Of a stretch of DNA of 64,000 nt, positions 23,965 through 33,579 are shown piece by piece. How positions within the stretch are numbered: position 1 is the stretch's first letter; every line of letters starts with the position of its first letter. Source of the stretch: Zopfochytrium polystomum. Lineage: Eukaryota > Chytridiomycota > Chytridiomycetes > Chytridiales > Chytridiaceae. The translations under genes were made by a program, and so were the position numbers. The notes beneath the pieces are model-generated. The model had not been told where the DNA came from, did not search any database, and saw only the letters and a program-made list of their open reading frames with translations. The stretch is from contig JAIVFJ010000017.1 in NCBI GenBank assembly GCA_025765615.1, positions 434,001 through 498,000 on the forward strand, read 5' to 3'.

Positions 23965-24930
23965 AGATTACTTTTGGATCCTTGCCAGCTCGAAATCACT
24001 GTCCACATCAGCACGTTTTCTCATTCCATGTAGTTAATTTTCGCAATATACGTCGTTGAATAATAGAGGTGTCAAACCTAACGTGAAAGCACTCTTTATG
24101 CGGTAGAAAGCAGATAGGTGTAGTGAATGGGGCTTCAAATACTTCAAACCGGTTTGTAGGGAGAAACCTGGTCCGCACCGGGCTTTCCCCGTCCTGAACC
24201 GAGGGCACAAAGAGTTGGAGCCTTGAGCTCGGATTGTTGATAACTGTTCGCCGCTCATTAAGCAGCGGCACGAGAAATGTAGGCCTTTCCATCAAAAGTG
24301 GCGAAGTCTGTAATAACGCAAGACACGGACACAGTCCAGCATGACTGTGGCGGTCCACTGACGCCCTTTGCCCTCCGAAGGTACCACTCTGGGAAAGCCG
24401 CGTTGAAACTCTCTAACTAGATTTTGGAGGAGTGGCGGTGCAGGTCTCCGTGGACAATTTCCGAAGTTCGTACCGCTTCCCAGTTTCGCGAACGAATGTC
24501 TGGCGGCAATTGCAAACCGGGATGGGATACAACGTCCTTCGTCAGGCACCAGGCGCCCAGCCACTTCGAATACCTTTTCTCCAAACCATAGCATTACCAG
24601 ATGAGTGCTCTAACCTCGCTTCGGCGGACATTCTTTTTGGGGAAGTTCTGGAGACATCACAAGGTGGCCCAAGCCTCCTGGTAATTTGGAGTCTCCAGTA
24701 AGCGAGCTTATGACCATGGATCAAATCTTGTTTGTGAATATGACACCAAAACATTCAAACGTCACGCCAAGGGAAAGTTCTACCAGAAATCGTCACAAAG
24801 AAGGGCGGAAGAACAATGGAGACTCTGATTGCAATAGTCGTTACAAATTCACGGACTCCGAACATATGTGATGTAAGGAGAAACGATGCTCGTCGCCTTT
24901 TGCGGTTTCATTCATAGAATTCATACCATC
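23965..24930. other. No gene recognised
   Basis: Moderately long open stretches occur on both strands (+ 24432-24701 beginning GTG; - 24008-24358) but none has a motif or matches the missing second module of the neighbouring family copy. It may be gene debris. Confidence 0.3.
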
Positions 24931-24932
24931 CA

Positions 24933-26285
24933 TTACCCTGCCCTGCTAACTTTCCTACTTGCTAGATAGTCTGACGAGGGAAATGGGCGTATCCCTAACT
25001 CTGCGTCTTTGGAGTGATCCTTATCCCTAAACTTATCACCCTTGACAATGACAACGGTCTCAGGAGGAACGACGCCAAGCTCGTTTTTCGTCGAGTGCTC
25101 CTCGTACCACACCGAAACCTGGCTCGTCACCAGCCGAAAGTACTGCCGGAAGGTGCCAGGAACCTCGATGGGTACAGACTCGTGAGGAGTGCGGTCCGTC
25201 ATCCAAATCATCGTGTTTGCCTTCACAAGAGTCCCTGGCCCCGGCGCCGACCGTTCGGCAGCGCCACGAGCCCCGCCACCTCGCTGCCGCGAGGCGGGTC
25301 GCCACGGCGGAGGCGTGATGCGGTCGCGGCGACGGGAGCGGGTGAGGACCCACCGTAAGTGGTCCAAGTCTCCGAGGTGGTCCGCGACAATCTCGTGATG
25401 GTCCCTCACGACGCAGTCCCAGACGCGGCAGCTGTCGTCCACGCTCGACCCCATGAACACACCACCCTTCACCGAGTAGCCCACACAGTCGCCGCCTCCC
25501 CAGTTGGCCGTGAGAGACTTAATGGAGCCGTTTTCGCATGCTGACTCGGGCAGAAGCACGATCCCGGGCGACTCGCAATGAATCCCGGGGCGCCGCTGGG
25601 AGGTGCCGACTGGCACATAGTCCTCGTGAATGGTGAGGTACCCGACCTGTCCTTTTTCTTCGGGGCAGTGGTTCAAGCAGCGATTGATGATGTTGCTGTA
25701 CCGTTTGCAAATGCGAGGCAAAGAGCTGGCTTCGCCCATTAGGATTGGCATCATGTTGATATGAACCGGAACGAAGTCTCCATTAGCTGCCAGTGGAGGA
25801 GGTCGATAAGAAGATCGCAAATGGTCTGACGGGATCATGTAAAAGTTGAAGCTGTATCCATCTGCGAATCTCTGGTCACGGTTGCCTTTGTGGAGGGCAT
25901 CGCTGTCCAAAGGCGGTGGGAAATCAAAGGTGAAAAGCGAGTTGGCAAAACCGGTGGTGGACCAGTCGACGTGGCGGTTCCAGAGCTCCTCTATCGCCTC
26001 GAATATCAGCATGGTGGCATTGTGGTCCCTGCGCAGTACGCGGAGGGGGCTGGACTTGCTGGCGTGGATGCCGAGCAGCAGCGAGTGAAACACCGGATTG
26101 AGCCGCTTGGTTCCATTCGCCACTCTGGCCACTCTGGCTGCTCTCGCTGCTCCGGCTGCTTTGCTGGCACCATGGCCAGGCGACGAGGCCGAAGTCTGTG
26201 GTGCTGGCGCAAGCATCGATGGGAGTGGAAGCGGGGCGAAGGCGGTGCAGGCGGGGTCGCAGCAGCAGCAGCCGAAAGTGTCCAT
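24933..26285 (-). CDS. Clustered unnamed family, copy 2: module 1 only
   Basis: 450 residues from the ATG at 26285, one uninterrupted exon. The N-terminus is unique (MDTFGCCCCDPACTAF, with four consecutive Cys) and Ala/Arg-rich. The shared module follows: LLLLGIHASKSSPLRVLRRD, FVPVHINMMPILMG, YLTIHEDYVPVG, SQRRPGIHCESPGIVLLPES, CRVWDCVVRDHHEIVADHLG, MTDRTPHESVPIEVPG and FRQYFRLVTSQVSVWYEEHS. The putative HxD...H...R residues are all kept. The linker that is frame-broken in copy 1 is open here. The protein stops ~10 residues after RPFPSSDYLA, exactly where the second module starts in copies 1 and 3, so it is a one-module version. Its start codon faces that of copy 3 across 96 bp. Confidence 0.7.
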   Translation of the reverse strand: MDTFGCCCCDPACTAFAPLPLPSMLAPAPQTSASSPGHGASKAAGAARAARVARVANGTKRLNPVFHSLLLGIHASKSSPLRVLRRDHNATMLIFEAIEELWNRHVDWSTTGFANSLFTFDFPPPLDSDALHKGNRDQRFADGYSFNFYMIPSDHLRSSYRPPPLAANGDFVPVHINMMPILMGEASSLPRICKRYSNIINRCLNHCPEEKGQVGYLTIHEDYVPVGTSQRRPGIHCESPGIVLLPESACENGSIKSLTANWGGGDCVGYSVKGGVFMGSSVDDSCRVWDCVVRDHHEIVADHLGDLDHLRWVLTRSRRRDRITPPPWRPASRQRGGGARGAAERSAPGPGTLVKANTMIWMTDRTPHESVPIEVPGTFRQYFRLVTSQVSVWYEEHSTKNELGVVPPETVVIVKGDKFRDKDHSKDAELGIRPFPSSDYLASRKVSRAG

Positions 26286-26381
26286 GAATAATAGTAACGA
26301 GGGCCTTTCTCAAAGAAAAAACAAAAACACTTCAACACGGCCGTGGCTTCGCCACATAAACCAGCCCAGTCACTTCGCCGC
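26286..26381. promoter_or_regulatory. Bidirectional promoter between family copies 2 and 3
   Basis: Only 96 bp separate the two divergent start codons, so both genes must share one control region and have very short 5' leaders. It contains an A-rich tract (26311-26328). No TATA box is obvious. Confidence 0.5.
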
Positions 26382-28709
26382 ATGGGCAGCATTGTCAGCT
26401 CTCTCGGCCAAAGCCCGTCGTCGCCGTCGTCCTCGTTCACTCCATCTACCGCGGATGGACCGCCCCATCCCCCCGCTCGCCTGAATCCCGTATTTCGGCT
26501 GCTGCTGCTCGGCATCCACGCCAGCAAGTCGAGCCCGCTGTGCGTCCTGCGGCGGGACTTTGTCGCCGTTACGCTGATATTCGAGGCGATCGAGGCGCTA
26601 TGGGACGCCCACATCGACTGGGCTGCGACGGGCGTCGCCGAATCGCTATTCGAATTCGAATTTCCGCCACCGCTGGTCCGCAGGAAGGTCGTCGACGGCA
26701 ATGTGGAAGAGCACTATGCCAGCGGAGTCAACTTTGGATACGACTCAGAGCCGTACGGTTCCCTGAAAAGACCGAGGACCACCAGTCGTCCTCCGATTGA
26801 CAACGACGACTACGTGCCTGTTCACATCAACATGATGCCCATCGTCATGGGCCAAAACGAGTCCCTGCCCCCAATCTGCGCGCGCTACAGCGACATCATC
26901 AACGCGTGCCTGCTTCACTGCCCCAGCGAACACGGAAAAATCGGATACCTCACTATCCACGAAGACCACGTGCCTGTTGGCCGCTCGCAGCGGCGACCCG
27001 GCATCCACTGCGAGTCGCCAGGCATCGTGCTTGTGCCCGAGTCGGCGTGCGAGGGGGGGTCGGTCAGGCCGCTGGAGGCCCGCTGGGGGCGCGGCTACCA
27101 CTATGAGGGCTACACGGTGAAGGGAGGGGTGTTTATGGCGTCGTCGGTCGAGGGCAGCTGCCGCGTATGGGACTGCGTCGTGAGGGATCATCACGAGGTC
27201 GTCGCGGACCGTCTTGGCGACCTGGAACATCTTCGCGGCGTGCTCACGCGGCCGCGGCGCCGCCTGAGCCTCCGGCGCGGAAGCGATCCAACGGAGGCGA
27301 TGGCACAGCGACACGCGAGGCGGAAGCGGGCGCAAAGGGCGGTGGGCGACGGCGACGGCGACGGCGGCAGCAGGAAGCGGGAGGGACAGATGCAAGACCC
27401 ACGGCGCGGAACTCTCCTGGGGGCAAACTGGATGGCGTGGATGACGGACCGCACCCCGCATGAGTCTGTGCCGGTCGAGGTGCCCGGCACGTTCCGGCAG
27501 TACTTTCGGCTGGTGACGAGCCAGGTCTCGGTGTGGTACGAGCGGCACTCCACAAAGAACGAGCTCGAAATCGAGCCTCCCGAGGATGTTGTCATCATCA
27601 AAGATGACAAGTTTGCGGCAGGAGACGCAGAGTCCTCCTGCGATGAGAGCGGGTGGGGAACACGGCCATTCCCTTCATCAGACTATTTGACCCAAAGGGC
27701 TGGCGACGTCGAAAACATTCAATTCTTCGGCCAGTCCCTGTGGAAGCTATTCACTCAAATGAATGTGTTTCAACCAGGTGGTAATCTGAGTATATCAAGG
27801 ATTTCCATCGAGGAAAGTGTTGAACTGCAGTCGGCTCTGCTGGCATGGTCCGACAACTTGCCAAAAAAGCTTCAAATTCAGCCGGACGAAGCGGAGGTTC
27901 GCAAGCGCATCCAAACACTGCCAGGACGCCTTTGGTGCGGGCAGTCCATCCTCTTTGTGCTATTCAACGGGATCCTGTGCTGCCAGTCACTCCCATTCGT
28001 CGTTAACTGCGTCAGCACAGCCTCGCTTGTGGCGGCGATCGAACCCGCCGAGGCGGTGTGCGTGTTTCTAGCCGTACTCCATCGAGCCGTCTTGCCTCCA
28101 GCGACGACGTCGGATCAAAATCCGAAAGCAGCATTATCAAAAAGAGCACAGCGGAGACAGCAATCGCGTTTGTCGCACTCGGCCGGGTCGGGAGCGGCGG
28201 GCGACGTAAAACTGGACGAAGCCGAAAAGCTCCTTCACGCAGTCTGGTCGTCGTCGTCGTCCGCGTGCCTGTGGCTTCTCATCATTGAGGCAGCGATCGT
28301 GGTTTTCGTGACGGCTCTGACTGCAAAAAACATTGCCTCTTCAGCTCGTCAGGGACGTCGCGCTTACAAGGACGAAGCGCGGGACCTTTTGGCCGATGTG
28401 GTGACGTTCTTGACGACTTTTGTGGACAGTGAAGACGGGATTCGACTTTCGTCGTCTGTGCAGGGATTGATCGATTGTGTGGATAAGCGGAACCCAAAGA
28501 GCGAAACCCAGGCCCCCGCCGCTGTCGTCGCTGCAGTGAATACGGCCGTCGCTGTTGCACGTGGAAATGACTCTGCGGAAGTGTGGAAATTATATTTTCC
28601 AGAGGTATCAATGCTGAGGGCTCTAGAGCACTCCATGCGGGTTATACCTGAAGCAGCGCTGAAAATTGGAATTGACCAAGTTTTTCGAAGTGCAATTTTG
28701 CCGTCATAA
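26382..28709 (+). CDS. Clustered unnamed family, copy 3: intact two-module protein
   Basis: The only full-length, unbroken member: 775 residues from the first ATG (26382), no introns. Module 1 spans roughly residues 30-440, with LLLLGIHASKSSPLCVLRRD, YVPVHINMMPIVMG, YLTIHEDHVPVG (His193, Asp195), SQRRPGIHCESPGIVLVPES, MTDRTPHESVPVEVPG (His360) and FRQYFRLVTSQVSVWYERHS (Arg372, Arg376). A low-complexity Arg/Asp/Gly linker (residues ~290-345) divides it. Module 2 (~450-775) is alpha-helical: VELQSALLAWSDNLPKKLQI, LWCGQSILFVLFNGILCC, IEPAEAVCVFLAVLHRAV, ACLWLLIIEAAIVVFVTALT. The W...LP / FNG..CC / A...C..L pattern resembles the middle homology region of fungal regulators. An HxD...H...R set would fit an Fe(II)/2OG-type double-stranded beta-helix, but the spacing is long and this is unproven. 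GC and CpG are higher than in copies 1 and 2. Confidence 0.75.
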   Translation: MGSIVSSLGQSPSSPSSSFTPSTADGPPHPPARLNPVFRLLLLGIHASKSSPLCVLRRDFVAVTLIFEAIEALWDAHIDWAATGVAESLFEFEFPPPLVRRKVVDGNVEEHYASGVNFGYDSEPYGSLKRPRTTSRPPIDNDDYVPVHINMMPIVMGQNESLPPICARYSDIINACLLHCPSEHGKIGYLTIHEDHVPVGRSQRRPGIHCESPGIVLVPESACEGGSVRPLEARWGRGYHYEGYTVKGGVFMASSVEGSCRVWDCVVRDHHEVVADRLGDLEHLRGVLTRPRRRLSLRRGSDPTEAMAQRHARRKRAQRAVGDGDGDGGSRKREGQMQDPRRGTLLGANWMAWMTDRTPHESVPVEVPGTFRQYFRLVTSQVSVWYERHSTKNELEIEPPEDVVIIKDDKFAAGDAESSCDESGWGTRPFPSSDYLTQRAGDVENIQFFGQSLWKLFTQMNVFQPGGNLSISRISIEESVELQSALLAWSDNLPKKLQIQPDEAEVRKRIQTLPGRLWCGQSILFVLFNGILCCQSLPFVVNCVSTASLVAAIEPAEAVCVFLAVLHRAVLPPATTSDQNPKAALSKRAQRRQQSRLSHSAGSGAAGDVKLDEAEKLLHAVWSSSSSACLWLLIIEAAIVVFVTALTAKNIASSARQGRRAYKDEARDLLADVVTFLTTFVDSEDGIRLSSSVQGLIDCVDKRNPKSETQAPAAVVAAVNTAVAVARGNDSAEVWKLYFPEVSMLRALEHSMRVIPEAALKIGIDQVFRSAILPS

Positions 28710-29340
28710 TGAATGTTCATGAAATCCACATTACCATTAACGCTGGACCACAAATCTATGTCGCTTATTGCACCTCCCATTGAATGGGCCCTGCGCCTGT
28801 ACCAAATACTATATTTGGTACTATGAGCTCCCCATCTTACTCGGCTCCTCTGCTGGAATCCTTACATGATCAAAATTCATAAATTGAACGAAAAAGAACC
28901 AGAAACATGAGTCAACAGTGGAGAAAAACTGGCCAACGAGAAAGGAAACAATATAGCTTCAACTTATAAACCGCATTTCTCTCCGCTTGTGAAGTTGACG
29001 AAATTAGCAATGGGACCAACAGTCAGAGGCGAAGCACATATGCCAGCTCTGTTGGTCAAGCACTGAAAGTGATTTGAAAAAAAAAGTTTTCGTGCCAATA
29101 CCATTCGACAAATTGCCATCGTTGCCTTTCCAACGTACTACATGTGCAAAAAAAAAGTTCGCACACTGATCTTGATGCGAAATTAACTTAGATATGCCAG
29201 ACACAAGTAGAGTTAAACTTTAATCCAAGAGAGAATCTCTGGATTTTTTGAGTATCCATGTTTTAAAAGGAAGACTGGAGAGTCGTTGCATGCCTCAAAT
29301 AGTGCGCCTGCGCTCTTTTGATCGTTTGGAAGATTTCTGT
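28710..29340. other. AT-rich intergenic
   Basis: No coding signal seen; AT-rich with several short A runs. Spacer between the 3' ends of two convergent genes. Confidence 0.5.
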
Positions 29341-29346
29341 GACGCA

Positions 29347-30600
29347 CTATTCCTCGCTGAAAAAGGGATATCGAAATGCGGCGCCCTCCAGCTTGCCTTT
29401 CCAGTCCGCGAGCTTCTCTTCGAACCGCGACTTGTGGGAGTCGAGTTTGAAACTAGAGCTGCGCTTGTCTTGGGTGGGTTTGATTTCGCGAACGATGGTG
29501 CATATTTTGCAAATCTCATCCGGCTCAAAACGAGTGATATCAGTGTTCCAACGAAACTTCCCGATTTGAACCTTGCACAGTGTTTTTCTTCTCTGGAGGT
29601 ACTCGCTCTCCCCCTTGAATTGTCCGCCGTGCTTCTTTACGTATTCCTGGGTGAAACAGCCTCGAAGGACTACCCAGACATTATTCCACTCCAGGGGCGG
29701 CTCCTTGGGATAAGTAAGATGCAGGATCGACTTCCTTCCCAAACTAGCACAGAGTTCTGCAATTTCTTGCGCCTCGTTTTTAACGCTCGTTGTCCCTTCA
29801 ACGCGGACGCCGCTGCCACTTGCGTGCGAGGCGGGTATTGGTTTTGCAGTCGATGAGATCGCAGCGGGAGACTTTCTTTTGCTGGAGAGTAGAGCGTCCC
29901 TCGATACAACCGACTCAGCAGGTGGAGTGTCGCCAGTAGCGGAAAGATTAACAGCCAAATTCGAAAGTGACGAGGGTCCCGCTTTCTGTGAGTTGTTTTG
30001 CGGCACGGGTTCTGTCGCGGTGGATAAGGCCTGTGTTGAGGCGCTCAGCTCAAGCGGTTGAAAGTTATTTGCCGTTTTCCTCAGAGGCGGCTTGAAAGCT
30101 GAAGTCGCGTTGACCAGTGAAGGACAAGGAGCGGACAACGCAGGAACTTTGTCAAGTAAGGGGAGCCTGCTGACCTTGTTGACGTCTACATTCCTTTGCA
30201 TAGCGCCTGCTGGTCCGTAGCGCATGGGGTGGGTTTGCTGAGGTGATACCTGGACGTAGACTTTTACAGTTCACCGTTGATGGCTCTTTCTCTTCCCGTC
30301 AGCCCTTTGGGGGCGGAACAATAAAAAAAAATAAAAAAAATTTGCATAGCGCCTGCTGCCTTGGCCGCGGCTTGCTCCGACTGCGGCGAAACAAATATCT
30401 CGACAGGGCTATTATCCTCAACTTCGACCTTTTTTCGAGAAAGCAATCGACGCTGGTGCGGAGGTGTCTCCAGAATCTTTGCGAGGTTATCATCGCGCAG
30501 TTGCGCGAGGTCCTTGGACTGCGTTTTGGTCCCGCAGATACGCCAGCTGTGGCAGCACTTGCCAGTGGAGGCGCTGTTGCCAGGCTTCGTTCTGCAGGCT
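29347..30600 (-). CDS. Unrecognised protein; reading frame split by a SINE-like insertion
   Basis: The 3' part (30212 down to 29347) is one long open exon: a Ser/Pro/Ala-rich, disordered stretch, then a more ordered C-terminal region (ILHLTYPKEPPLEWNNVWVV, EYVKKHGGQFKGESEYLQRR, WNTDITRFEPDEICKICTIV, FEEKLADWKGKLEGAAFRYP). The 5' part (~30550-30345) encodes KDLAQLRDDNLAKILETPPH, RRLLSRKKVEVEDNSPVEIF and EQAAAKAAGAMQ. The two parts share the codons GCA GGC GCT ATG CAA in the same frame and are interrupted by 146 bp that bring in a stop. Further upstream, FLIVKLDSLQNEAWQQRL and WQVLPQLAYL (~30550-30620) look like an earlier exon in another frame. I cannot assign a function. It may be inactivated, or the insertion may be spliced out. 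Confidence 0.45.
30195..30358 (+). mobile_element. SINE-like insertion with 18-bp target-site duplication
   Basis: The 18-mer TTTGCATAGCGCCTGCTG occurs at 30195-30212 and again, exactly, at 30341-30358. Between them are 128 bp (30213-30340) that end on the plus strand in AATAAAAAAAAATAAAAAAAA-like A-rich sequence directly abutting the second repeat. Long target duplications plus a 3' A tail are the hallmark of LINE-type (target-primed) retroposition. Near its 5' end TAGCGCATGGG fits the Pol III A-box pattern (TRGYnnAnnnG); a B box is weak (GTTCACCGT region near 30268). Removing the insert and one repeat restores a continuous minus-strand reading frame. Confidence 0.6.
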
Positions 30601-31215
30601 GTCCAGCTTTACAATAAGGAAAACGAGATCGATCTGATGCGTTCATATGGATACGGCACATTCTCCCTCCGGCAAGCGGGTGGGTATTGATGACCGGGAA
30701 CAGTTCTTTGTCCGTTCTGTTGAGAAGATTCGTTAAGTGGCTCGCGTCGTGGTTGGGCCGCGTAAGCGTAAGGGAGGCATTCTGCATTTTATAACCGTTC
30801 TAAATCGTAGTACGGAAAAAAAGGAGGGTTCAGAAACAGTGATTTCTATAGCGCGTAGATATGATGCGACTAATCTCTTTTTGATCGTTCGAAAGGCGCC
30901 GTCTCGCGACCGCCACGCCTCCACTGTGGAGAGCGTCCCCATCGCTGCATTTGCACAAGCCCGCAGTTGGCACAGGTTCCCCCGCCTGTTTCACGAACGA
31001 ACGACTGACAGCAACAGCAAATGGGGATGGCTTGCTATCTACTCCTAGTAACCGCTGCCGCCATCACTGGGGAAGGGAAGGAAGGGAAGAGTTGGAAGGG
31101 AAAGAACTGTCTTGCGCGCAAACCACTGCCGCCTCACTGAACAACTGCTTACTGGGCCGTGTTGGGAAATGAGGGCTGCAGCGACGAGGGGGCGGGGAAT
31201 CGAAGCGAAGAGAAG
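30500..31215. repeat. Degenerate tandem duplication, unit A
   Basis: This stretch resembles 32200-32910 at an offset of ~1,675 bp. Shared landmarks: GCCAGCTGTGGCA (30542 and 32218), the CTGCATTTT region, 'GCAGTTGGCAC..GTTCCCC' (~30965) versus 'CTGTTGGCACCGGTGCCCC' (~32702), and CTTACTGGGCCGTGTTGGG followed by a similar 60 bp (31147 and 32825). It carries the 5' end and upstream region of the minus-strand gene. Confidence 0.45.
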
Positions 31216-31947
31216 AGTGGGAATGCAGGGAATGTCGTGGGCGCAGCCTCCGTTCGCCGCTCTGGGCCGAAACCAGAAGAATTATCCCGTGCCTCTGGCG
31301 GGACTGGCTCGGCAAATCGCTGCCACTCTCACAGGACACCTGTGGCCGTGTTGGAGGGAAGTGGTTGCAGTGAAGAGGCACTTTTGCGTCTTGATCTGCT
31401 GGGAGACAGCAGAGCGAGAAGGCCCTTCCCAACCGTCTGGCAAGGCCGAGGGAGGGTACGGGGTTCAACGTCCCGAGAACGGGCGTTCTGAACGGGCGCT
31501 AGTCCTGCGACCGGTACTCCGTTGTTGTTCGACACGCCTCCTAGAAGAAACGGTGCGGGTCGCTCGTTGGGCGAGTGAGGGAACAGAGGGGAGAGGGGGG
31601 GGATGCAGAGTCGGCGATGGGATGGAGGGGGCTGTTTTGCTTGTGGCCGAATCGCGATGGGAATATGGGAAAAAGCGTGGCACAGCGACTACCGGGTGAC
31701 TGGTTCGTGAGTGAGAGAGGATCGTGGGAACGCTTTGTTTCCTTAATGTTTCTGCCCTTCTTGCTTGGCGTAATTGAACGAGGCGCTCTCTCTGTTATAG
31801 TTTTTTCCTAAATTGTAGTCACTAATTAACTGGCGGCGCTTCCCCATCTCCCATCAGCGTCTCTTCTTGCACGGGCGACGCCATTTCATCAAGCATGCGT
31901 ATGTTCGGATCCAAATGTGCAAGCACAGCTGAAAAACTTCATAACGG

Positions 31948-32420
31948 TCAATATATATATATATGGTAACTAACAAACACTAACACGATTCGAACCAGGA
32001 AAAAGCAAACAGACGACGATGCAACGAGACATTCGTCATCTCTACCGTTGCTGAAAAACCTTTCATCACCACCTGCAAGAGGTGATGAACCAATGTGGTC
32101 AGAGACTCGATCTTTTCTTGCAGTGTTGCTAGTTGGTTGGCATGCATCTTTTCCTGCAGTGTTTTCTTGCAGTGTTGCCGGTTGCTTGGCGTGCGCTTTG
32201 GCTTGACCTCCTAGATATGCCAGCTGTGGCATTACCTGCTGGCGTAGTTGCTAGCTTTCGCCCAGAAGGCAGTCCACCTTAATTATCAGGTTGCTCAAAG
32301 CGAAGTCGATGGGCGGCGGCTGATAAGGAAGAGAGATTGCAGGCACCTGTTCGTTGCTGGGGAAGCAGCCTTGCAGTACGCCAGAGTGCTGCATTTTGTT
32401 ATCTTTTGCGAGACAAAGTA
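31948..32420 (-). pseudogene. Partial paralogue of the 5' exon of the neighbouring minus-strand gene
   Basis: Reading leftwards from an ATG near 32395: MQHSGVLQGCFPSNEQV, then IDFALSNLIIKVDCLLGES, a stop, then QLRQQVMPQLAYLGGQAK. The neighbour has IDLVFLIVKLDSLQNEAWQQ and VLPQLAYLRDQ at the equivalent place. After the stop, an imperfect internal repeat follows (HAKQPATLQENTAGK / DACQPTSNTARKD). It is the coding part of the tandem duplication and is broken. Confidence 0.45.
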
Positions 32421-32910
32421 CTGTGAAGTAGATAAAAGAGATTGGTTACTTCAACAAATTCTTTTCGAAAGGCAGAGAGGGTCGAGGGATAGTGGCTTCT
32501 CTTATCACGCAGCTGACAAAGCGCTTCACCAAGACCATGACGTAGCTCAGTTGACTGTTGCGAGATGCAGACGCCTCGCGGGTTATAGGAAACCCTTGCG
32601 TGCACCACTCTGGGGATCAGAGCGAAAAGGAGCCTTTGTGTGTCGTGCGAGTTGAGTCTCTCGAACGAGACTCAATGGCCCAGGTTCCCATCGGCAGCGC
32701 CTGCTGTTGGCACCGGTGCCCCTTCCCCTGCCCCCTTTTGCAAATGTACAACTGACGGCAATTGCGACCAGGGGTGGCCTTCTGCCCTGCGCGATAACCA
32801 CCTCCGCCCTCACTGAACAGCAGCTTACTGGGCCGTGTTGGGGAATCAGGGCTGTTGCAACGAAATTCGGGGTTGGGGAATGGAAGTGAAGGGAAGAGTG
32901 CGAAGAGAAG
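32200..32910. repeat. Degenerate tandem duplication, unit B
   Basis: Second copy of the ~700 bp unit described at 30500-31215. The two differ by many substitutions and small gaps, so the duplication is old. Confidence 0.45.
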
Positions 32911-32919
32911 GGAATGGAA

Positions 32920-33570
32920 GGCCCCCGCAGAGAGGTAAGGAGACGAGCATGTGTCGCGTGCATAGAGCATATTTTTTCGCCTCTTGTTTATAAATCACTT
33001 TGATTTTTTTTTTTGCTGGCTTCACTTCTTTTTTCCCGTTTCATTTGTTTCTTCTTTGAAACTCCGCCAAACAACGACCTGTCAGTCACAAGAAACACAG
33101 CTGCAATTGCAAGAGTTATATGTGGTTTATTCCAGAAACCTCTCGATCGACCACGTTCCGTATGAGCAATATCACGATGGTGACATGAAAGGCCTTGTTG
33201 TGGATTTTTGATTCATTATTGTCCTCGATTGTGGCCCGCCTCATTATTTGCATTCCTTACTTGCATAGGCTCCTGCCGTTCATCGCCGAATTGCTGTCCA
33301 GAGGCCACTGTGAAAGGGTTAAAAGGTTCATTATGTCGTTGTTGTGTTTTCCCTTCCTTTTTTTTCTTTTTTTTCTGTGGGCACTTCCAAACAACGGTCA
33401 TATCATTGTGACAGGGTGGCATTCGATGAGAATAAAGGTGGAGCAAATGAAGGGAGGGAAGAAGACCTGAAGGCGGGGAAAGACACCTTTTGTTGTGGCC
33501 TTTGAAAACCGGACATCCCGAGTTTATTTAAACCAACGCACTTCCATAGACGAACAACCTCAACTATATA
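32920..33570. other. Intergenic, T-rich
   Basis: No gene recognised. Contains T-runs (33003-33014; 33358-33379) and lies 3' of the Frizzled-like gene. Confidence 0.5.
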
Positions 33571-33579
33571 TGTATGTAG

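Noticed and set aside
27200..27610. Minus-strand open frames across family copy 3
   Set aside because: Mirror of a GC-rich coding exon; no motif of their own.
31981..32040. GGTTCGAATC-like B box on the minus strand suggesting a tRNA
   Set aside because: No acceptor stem, anticodon arm or A box at the right distance.
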